This document shows, one piece after another, positions 55,919 through 64,000 of a stretch of DNA of 64,000 nt. The notes under the pieces are model-generated. The model was not told where the DNA came from, made no database searches, and saw nothing but the letters and a program-made list of their open reading frames with translations. The stretch's first letter is position 1, and each line of letters starts with the position of its first letter. The position numbers were made by a program, and so were the translations under genes. Origin of the DNA: Lineus longissimus (lineage: Eukaryota > Nemertea > Pilidiophora > Heteronemertea > Lineidae); NCBI RefSeq assembly GCF_910592395.1, contig NC_088309.1, forward strand, positions 4,156,501 to 4,220,500. Reading direction: 5' to 3'.

Positions 55919-58900
55919 CAGGCCGTCCACTTGATTTTCCTGTGGTTATTTATGCGATTGCAGCAACAAAACGAAACTTGTGACATTCAGGAAGTTATCT
56001 CAGACTCCATTTTGTTTTGTCTTTTAATATTAACATACTGATAGCATTCCACCTCATCCGTGAGGTCCGCCGAAGACAATATTTTACCGGTATATTGCAC
56101 TGGAAATGAAATGAAATGAAATGGCCTGGGAAATAAATACCGTGTTGAGGCGAGGCAAGTGCAAATGTTCCCGACCCTACTTGCCTGAAGTAGGCAGTTG
56201 TGGCTACACTCCGGATGCAGTGGACCGGTCTCGTCCCTCACCGTGACCACTGTGACACGTGGTGAGCTTTCTTGAGGTTTTGTACCGACGCCCCACAACG
56301 CTCGAATTGGCAGGGCGGTGCCGATGGTTTAGGAACTGGCTGGAAGGTGCGCTGTAAGTCGGTATAACATTTTGATTAATTTTCGCTGATCAATCAGCAC
56401 AAATGAAGATAGAGGTAGACTAGTCGTATTCCAAGTTAGCTTATGCAACCTGAGATCATATCGTACAAAGATTTTTTTCAGATCCAATTAGGATGACGCA
56501 ACGGACTGCCTCGGTAGTCTAATTCACCCCACACTGACCTCAAATCGCGCACCATTCTCGCAATCAGCTAAAGCCCCTCCCCTCAACTGGGAACTCACAC
56601 AATAAAGGAAGCACGGACTATGTCTGTCCACCCGGCCTGATTAATCTGAAAAGGAATTTATAGGCATGGTGATTTTCCGATTGGAATTTCCCCACCGATT
56701 TTCTTTGAGTGAGGCCGCATGATGTATATTTACAATCGTATCATGCAAACTTCTGGAAAATAAACAAATCCTACAATGTCATGTTCTCGTTACCAAAACC
56801 TTCAGATTTAGAACGCAGTTGATTCAACACCCGAGGCATCCGAGATGATAAATAAATCCGATTCGCATACAAGATTTGATTATTTATGATATCATCACGG
56901 CGATTAAGACAGACAGTTAAGGGAAATCAATTTGAGAAAATAAACATCGTTGAAGCTAAGCTGTTGGCTTATTCTGCCATAAATCGACCAGCTTGGTTCA
57001 CCTGGCATACATTGAATTCAACACTGAACTCTTATCCATCACAGAGCTTAGCACCATTTTCCGGGGCGAGTTTGGGTTTTTCTTTTTGGTTTTGTTCGTG
57101 CCTTTTTTGCCTTTTCTTTCTGAAAATGAAAACCATTATATCCCAATTATGTTATGGTAGAAACCTGAAAATGTTCGTCCCTGACTTGATTTTTTGATTC
57201 GCGAAAATTGTTCTTCAAGTCGTGACCATGACCTTGTCATGGGACCAGACAAAATGTCCAAAAATGGATATACAGGCTTTATATCAGTTTTTTATCTCAA
57301 GAATTCTCAAAGCTGCCGCAATATAGAATAATGATCGATTTTCATCCTTCAGTTGCTGGATGTGCTTATTCAATTAAGAATGATCAATTATTGAACGTGG
57401 GGCATGATTACATTTATAGCATTGCTGCAACATGATCAATATCTGGTTTGTTTGGTCGAGACCCTGCAGTGGCGGATTTCTAGCGCTTTTGATCGCCTGC
57501 GGGTACGGAAGATATTGTGTCTCTGTAGAACTACGCCTTAATCTGTCACCATACAATGAGGAGGCCTCTTTTTCAAGTAGACAAATGTCATACTTAGTAA
57601 TAGTAAACTAACCAGTAATTGATTGACAAAATAACTGACTACTAATTTGGTCATCCGACTTCCAGTGAATGGTCACCTGAAGAACTTATTGATCACTAAT
57701 TCATAAACCAATTATGAAGTTATCACTCATTATGTTAGTAAAGGATTCTCAGCGGCAAACACCGAGCCAACTGTGCCCAAACATCCTCTCTGGGCACATT
57801 CGTCAATCTGGGCAATACACCAACAGATATGAGATCGAATAAATTCAAGCTTATTCCAATAGACTCTCAAGAGAGGAAAGTAATTTTGATGGAAAGCATC
57901 GGAATGTAAAGTATCAATCTTCGTAATCTTTTATATTTAGCCAGAGAGTGTCAGTTTTAACTTAAAATTCCTTCCAGCATGAAAACTCTGTGATATGTTA
58001 TAATGGACGCCTTGCCTCACCCTGCTGGACATTTGACTGATGGATAGTACTTTGATGAGGGTAAGGGTCCTGGGTTAAGTGATTTGATGGACGAGTTTAA
58101 GCCAGGGTCACTTATTACGTTACGCGAGCGATATCGTTGGAGGGTGCGTAATCGGTGTTCATTCATGTCACCAGTTAGCCAAGGATCCTCGAACGGCCAG
58201 TTGTCGGTCGCCAAAACGAGCTGTCTTACCTGCGCACCCGCCGATTTAACTACCGCCTTGTCTGGGATCCTGACCGCAATCTCGTTCTAACAGTGCAATT
58301 TCTAAAAATAGGTTTGCGCAAAAAGTGCACATCTGCGTAATGTCCTTGTTGATTGCAACGATGAATTCCCCATTTTCTCTTGGCAATTGGAGATTTAGCA
58401 TGATATCGCACTTTTCTTGAACCTACTCGCTGTTTTGTTTGAATACAATCAGACTCTATGTAGCTGATGAGATAGATAAAAAAAACATCGGTATTTCAAT
58501 ATACATGTATAGGCGTCAGTCACCCATCGTAATCGGCTTGGGAAAATTCACATTCTGTCAGATCTTTTAAACCATCCCCGGGAACAATCTTTGTTAACCT
58601 GGACGCTTCGACAACCTGAACATACCAGTAAGAGGAAACAGACGCTGTGAAATGAAGGAAGTACTACTTCCCTGCTTCGTGTTATTCTCTTATCTGTCGG
58701 TATGAACCGATCTCTTTCGATGAGCGTTTTACAATCAATATTGTGGTAGCTGTAACAAGTCACTTAAATCAGGATGCAGTGGTTGTCGGTTAAAGGGAAA
58801 ATATTAAGTGGCTATGTTCCTTAGTTTTGACGTTCTAGTTCTAGTTTTGACGTTAGTGGTTTCTGGACAAAACGATGATGAAAACGAAAATACCCTTTTC

Positions 58901-61900
58901 AGAATGTTTTCAACTGTTTTTGTCACCCGCACACACTGAGTGACAAAATGAAGCACGTCGTTTTGTCCCTCGTGTGCGCGTGCAGCTTCTCCGCGGACCA
59001 CATTGGACTGCAGCTCGATCCGCCAACTGCACTGTTCACCCCCAACCAACCATCACCACAGGCAACACTAATCTAAAGATAATCTGCCGATAGTCACAAC
59101 TTTGATGACACTTGTTATTAGCAGTTCATTTAACGGTTATTTGACGCCATCTCTTGCCTGAAATTATCTCAACAGGGTCATGTAACTTCTACCATCATTC
59201 ACGCCTGGCCGGAGGCGAGAAATGTACTATTGAGTTTACCACTGTCCATGGCATGAAGTGATATTGTTAGGAGAATTTGAGGGAGATATCGTTCGTCTCA
59301 TTGTCCAATTTTGTATTACTACACCATGTATCGCTGTTTCGGCTTCGGGGAAAGACTCTCAAGAAAAAAATTGCAATTTTTCATCTGCATTACCCAAATG
59401 TGGCATCTATATTAAATGGTTTAACGGTATGCATCCATTCAATTCTTCAAATGACGATATGCAGCCTGAAGATGCAAATAATGACACTAATTAATTGGCC
59501 TTTTATACTCCATTAACGGGTTTCACGTGGCTTACAGCATCAAGAGTGTCTCTTGTAATAGTAATTGCAATCCACTTAGAAGATAAACTCTAAAACCGCT
59601 TTGAGCAGACTGGGCTTCTTTTGATGGTTCTATTCTAGAATGAGTATTGAACAGACTCATTCTTACTGCAGTTGTTCAAATCATGTACTACTTGTGGTGT
59701 TTTATTCCGTTCAATAATCATTGAGAAATCCACCCTAGAGGAGGAAAAAGAAGAAGAGGACTTCTTGAAGTTAAATAATGAGCCAATCTTCAAACCCCAT
59801 CCGCCGGAGTGCGACAGGTAACCCATGCATCATTATCTGTCAAAGACGCTGGTCGATGTCTGGCCTGTTAGTGATTAGCCCAGACAGTCTTTTAGTATCA
59901 CAGCTTGTTACTCGAAGAATCACCTGGGGTTGTGCCGTCAAATAATGGACATTGATCTGGCTCAATCTGGGAATGTACATGTACAATGATGGGACATGTC
60001 CTGTGATTGGTCGCCGCCGGAAAAGTAGTACTAGCTTGTCCTGGTCGTTGTCATCCGTTTCGTGATACATGAGAACTATTCCGATCAGCTCTTGACGGTT
60101 ACCCCATACAACCTTTTTTTCATGAGAATGAATGAAATGTTCACTAAATTCTTCTTTTCAAAGACACGTATACACAACTACTGTTTCAGCCTTTTATCTC
60201 AGTTCGTCACTAAGTTTGTTCAATAGTTCGGCCGTCCCTACTCCGGGCGATACTTTGGAACCCTCAGGAGACACTTCATCGACGTAGCGAGGATGAGAGG
60301 GTCGAGGGTTCGAAAATGTACGCAGAATAAGGGTAGTAGAGGGTTAACTGCAGACTAATGAGGATAATATAATAGCTTTCCCGTTAGAAGAGTTTCTTTT
60401 CTAATGAAAGGTAATGCGTCAAAATTCAATCGAAACCCCAATGAATACATGACTTTACATCAAACCTGACCAATTACGCATTTATTGGTCATTAGTTACA
60501 CATGTTGGAATTATTGTATCAATAAATCAACAAACCGGAAAAGTTTTTTACGATTGTTTAACCCAATTGGACACGTAACTACCCAATTAGACATACTGTC
60601 ATATTGATTGCGTCTGTATGCAGATCGAAGAATCATGTAGGACAAGTCCTCGGCGTTTCTGACAGCTAAACTCCATTACATGGAATCTCTGCGTATCAGA
60701 TGGAGGTGCCACGTGGAACGTCATATTAAGTCCATCAAGTGCGTTGACAGTGAACGTAAAAGAAAAGATTCCTATTCTTTAATTCTTAAATATATTTTGT
60801 GTTCGAACTATCCCTCCTGCTGTATATGCTAGTAAAATCCTTCAGATTTCCGCATGAATTTTGAATTTTGAAAAAATCATTTTGTCTCGGCGCTTCCTGG
60901 TAAGATAGGAGTTAAATGGGAAATGCTCGGTAGTTTGTGGTATGACTGAATGACTGACATCATGACTAACTTGCGTCCTATACCTTCGGTAGGGGGAAAC
61001 CAGCGATATCTGATTGGACATATGTGACATTGGAAGACAAGGAATCAAACCTCGGCAAATATACACCAGGGATGACATCATAACAGAAAGAGGAATGATC
61101 ATTATGTATACATCGCCTTTGGACACTGTATACATTACATGCCTAGTTCCTCGTGGGCACATTTGGGCCATTAAGAGAATCGTTGACATCGTCTTTGTCA
61201 GAATAGTTAAGTGCATATATCATTCATTTTGACTTTGAAAATGATTGCCAATGACGTTCAAGGATTTTTCCGACACACAATTGGATCCTACATGCCCAAC
61301 TAATCATATTTTAACAATCGGACTATCAAGGCCATAATCATTTTCCTTTACTATCCAATTACTGAGCGAAACATTTCTCGAAGGAGAGATTCGAAATGCT
61401 GCACATCCGCTTGACACGCAAGACGCACCGCATACAAGAGGTCGTTAATTGTAAATGTCCCTGGAGGTCGGAAACGCAGGAAACAGGAAAAACAGGAAAT
61501 GGAAGGTATTTTAAAGGGTGGTTGTAAAGAAAACAGGCAAATTTGTCCGAAAACATCCCCGAGGATCAAATCACCCAGTTTCTCCAAAATACTGTTTGAA
61601 GATCATTTTGTGTGTGGCGCGTCACAAGTTCACAAGCCAACACGGAACAGGAAATATGTACGAGTGAATAGTCTGGATACGCAGCCTTTGGACTTCGTGT
61701 GAATTAGAAGAATAAATACATGTATTGCGTTTGTTTGAACCGGTTGCAGATGATTTCAAGAATACATGTATAAATATTAATTTGGTCACTGTCCTCCCAG
61801 AATGATCTACTGTATCTCCACGTGACAATATACACAACGACTAACAAGCCGGGTGTTTGATTATGCCATCAAACCAAGCCATTTCCTCTGATTTATATCA

Positions 61901-63670
61901 GATAATGAGAGTCTTATTAATATAGTAAGATAGGTACTCAGTCTAATACGTTGAATATACGACATCCGAACACCATAAAATACTCAGACTTCCCAGGTAC
62001 CGCCATGGTTGCCTGGTTTTACCATTTCACGCAATCTGTATAAAGGCACAGGATTGGTTTCCTACCTAACAGGACTATCTTTTCGACTTGCATTTACTAT
62101 CTGATTCCAATGAAGAAGAAAAAACCCGCATTCCTTAGCCATTGATGAGGCGACGGTTGCAAATTAAGTGTGTCTCTTTGAAAGTAATATGTCTAATTCC
62201 AATTCCCAATTAATGCCGTTCTGACGTTTCCAACAAGAAACGGTCCGGTTAGATGGATAATTACAATCATGAGCGGGTATTAGGGATGGTAGATTGTGTC
62301 ATATTAATTCGTGGTTTCTTGATGGGCTTTTAATAGGATTGGTGGCAGGCAATGTGACGGAGAGGCTGGTTGCTGCCTTCGTGGCTCCGCCGTCATCGCA
62401 GACATTACAGAACGTGAAAGCCCTTGTAGATTTCTATGTAATGAAGCTCTGCGATACCTGTGGAAAAGTAGCTCTCATAGAAAATGAATAAACCATCAAG
62501 ATATGATTTCTCTGGCATTGCCACGAGTCCGGTCTGTTTTCACAGCGAAGCGATTCGTGAAGAAGACCCGGCAGAAAAGATACCTCATACATGGTTTAAT
62601 AAGGCATGAAGGCGCTAGTCGGTTCAATCGACCACCATTGACCAAGCTGGTATCTGCAAGTCGAGTATGTAGTCTTTATTCTTGCTTGTACGCACATGTC
62701 GAGGACCTACAGTTTTTGGGCTAGAGACGTACGGCCGAGCCGCATCGTGGTCTTACTCGCACATTTTGAGACGCGCGTACGGTTTGAATAAAGTCCGAGA
62801 GCGTGGACATGCGAGAGCCTTTGACGGCGATGACGGATTACCTTTGACCTGAGTGTCAGCTATATGGCAGGCAAATTAGGTCGTTATGTCCCACTCTCAT
62901 TTACCACAAATTGAATTGACGATTGATTAATTATTGGCACACCATTCTCTTTTGCTAATTGTTCTTAACCGCCACGATATCGCGAACTTTGTTAGGCAGT
63001 ATTGACAGACTTGAACCTGCTAACGGAGATAATGGCCATGGACAGCCAAATGAATTACAAGAAATGGTAATGACTTCCTCCAAATGTGGTTGATGGTTCA
63101 TGTAATAGTCAGGTGTGAGTGGCCATAGACTGTTAGAAATTCTCCGCAACAACAAATTGACATGCACACTGCACTGCTGCAATAATCGAGTTAACCTGTT
63201 GCACAAAATAATTGAATCGATGAAGGCATTTTGTCAGTCACAGTGAGTCTAATTCTTGCGTTTGCGTCCATTCCATTTGAAGTTCAGTTCAAACGTACAC
63301 TTCAGGGACAAGCTTGACATGGGATTTAGGCAGCCTGGAAAAACCATGTGCCTCCCTGCCAGGTCTAGTGATATTTGGGTGGTCGATCGCTCCGGTTGAC
63401 GTATAGCTACAATCCAACCTTGCGTCAGGAAATGGCGGAGGCGCAATGACTGGGGACTCAAAGGCTGGGATTTAGGTGGCCAGGAGGATAATGTGCCGGA
63501 AGTGTAATCAGAGTAGGCCTATTATCGATATTGCTATGACGACGAAAAAGGTTCGAGCATGTTTAGCTTTGCGTTGTTCAAGCCAATAAAGAAAGACTGT
63601 TAACCTTCTTGCGAAACACAAGACTAGGTATACAGAACTTTATTTTTTAGTTTGTTTTCAATATCACACC
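55919..63670. other. Long intergenic stretch without a convincing gene
   Basis: The first few hundred bases should hold the PARP promoter and leader exon. Short open frames exist, but none resembles a family I recognise or joins into a spliced model. The best two candidates (58948-59076 plus, 61351-61480 minus) are listed as low-interest findings. A (GAAAT)n microsatellite is at 56104-56123. Confidence 0.5.
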
Positions 63671-64000
63671 ATGTTTTTCGACCCGTCTACACTAGCAAAC
63701 ATGAACCAACAATTGTCGGCCAACATCGTGTTGGGCCTTGTTGCAGAGGCATGTTTGCCATTGTTTGCCAGTGTGGACGGGTCGAAAAACAAGTGAAAAC
63801 ATCAGCAAACTTGTTGGCCAATGTTGGCCAATGTTAGGCCATGCACCTTCTGAAAAACATGTTGGTTGGTGTTGGGCAATCAGCCGCCAATCAGGAAACA
63901 GATTTGGATCATGTGATGGAGCTACTGGGACAAAATGGCAGCCTCAAAGAAAGATAGAGAATGGCAATTTCAAGAAATTGAACATTTAATTTCGGAATAC
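63671..64000 (+). mobile_element. Harbinger-family element, truncated by the window end
   Basis: It is homologous to 32341-32662, the end of copy 2 next to its second frame. It starts with TTTTCGACCCGTCTACACTAGC, and a complementary copy of this end lies at 63765-63793, so the first 125 bp form a subterminal palindrome. Beyond it the sequence continues as in the other copies up to the window end. Confidence 0.75.
63935..64000 (+). CDS. Possible Myb/MADF-like protein of a Harbinger element, 3' partial
   Basis: The frame starts MAASKKDREWQFQEIEHLIS and runs open to the window end. PIF/Harbinger elements usually encode a second protein with a Myb/SANT or MADF-like DNA-binding domain beside the nuclease, and the helical, charged start fits that. 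The copies at 32 kb have a stop after the tenth codon (TGGCAA here, TGGTAA there), so this copy is less decayed. The identification rests on context more than on the 22 visible residues. Confidence 0.35.
   Translation, partial: MAASKKDREWQFQEIEHLISEY

Noticed and set aside
62294-62724. Possible exons at 62294-62491 and 62503-62724
   Set aside because: Moderately protein-like but no recognisable family, no matching partner exons and weak splice signals.

Overview
The window is animal nuclear DNA: AT-rich, with phase-consistent spliced genes, long introns, low coding density and several DNA-transposon remnants. The gene set (BLOC-3 subunit HPS4, phosphorylase kinase gamma, a Cys-loop receptor, RIIAD1, a PARP6/8-type ADP-ribosyltransferase, secreted PAN-domain modules) and the frequent ACATGTA palindrome suggest a marine invertebrate (lophotrochozoan or non-vertebrate deuterostome). 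I cannot name the species. All exon models come from reading splice sites and checking that phases join; each multi-exon CDS sums to a multiple of three, except the 5'-truncated first gene.

Layout: 149-1901 (+) NDUFS8, complex I, first exon outside the window. 3586-4256 hAT-like non-autonomous element with a nested hairpin. 5431-11688 (-) HPS4 and 12853-20356 (+) PHKG form a divergent pair around a possible shared promoter. 23647-25832 is a minisatellite of about 21 dimeric ~102-bp units, lying between the converging 3' ends of PHKG and 26620-30230 (-), a Cys-loop receptor with an exceptionally short M3-M4 loop. 31325-33071 is a nest of PIF/Harbinger-derived elements with two ~620-bp inverted arms. 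33475-34625 (-) encodes the mitochondrial ADP/ATP carrier. 35983-37995 (+) encodes a small secreted PAN/apple-like protein. 39526-41303 is a tandem duplication carrying a preserved exon-like ORF. 42960-44255 (+) is RIIAD1, converging on 47782-55918 (-), a 19-exon PARP6/8 gene. From about 56 kb to 63.6 kb I find no convincing gene. The window ends inside another Harbinger-type copy.

The genes have unrelated housekeeping or signalling roles: mitochondrial respiration and nucleotide exchange, lysosome-related organelle biogenesis, glycogen breakdown, neuronal-type ion conduction, ADP-ribosylation. I see no sign of a functional cluster. The most interesting points are a UBA-like domain inside the PARP6/8 protein, the minimal intracellular loop and odd pore helix of the Cys-loop receptor, the dimeric minisatellite, and the Harbinger nest.
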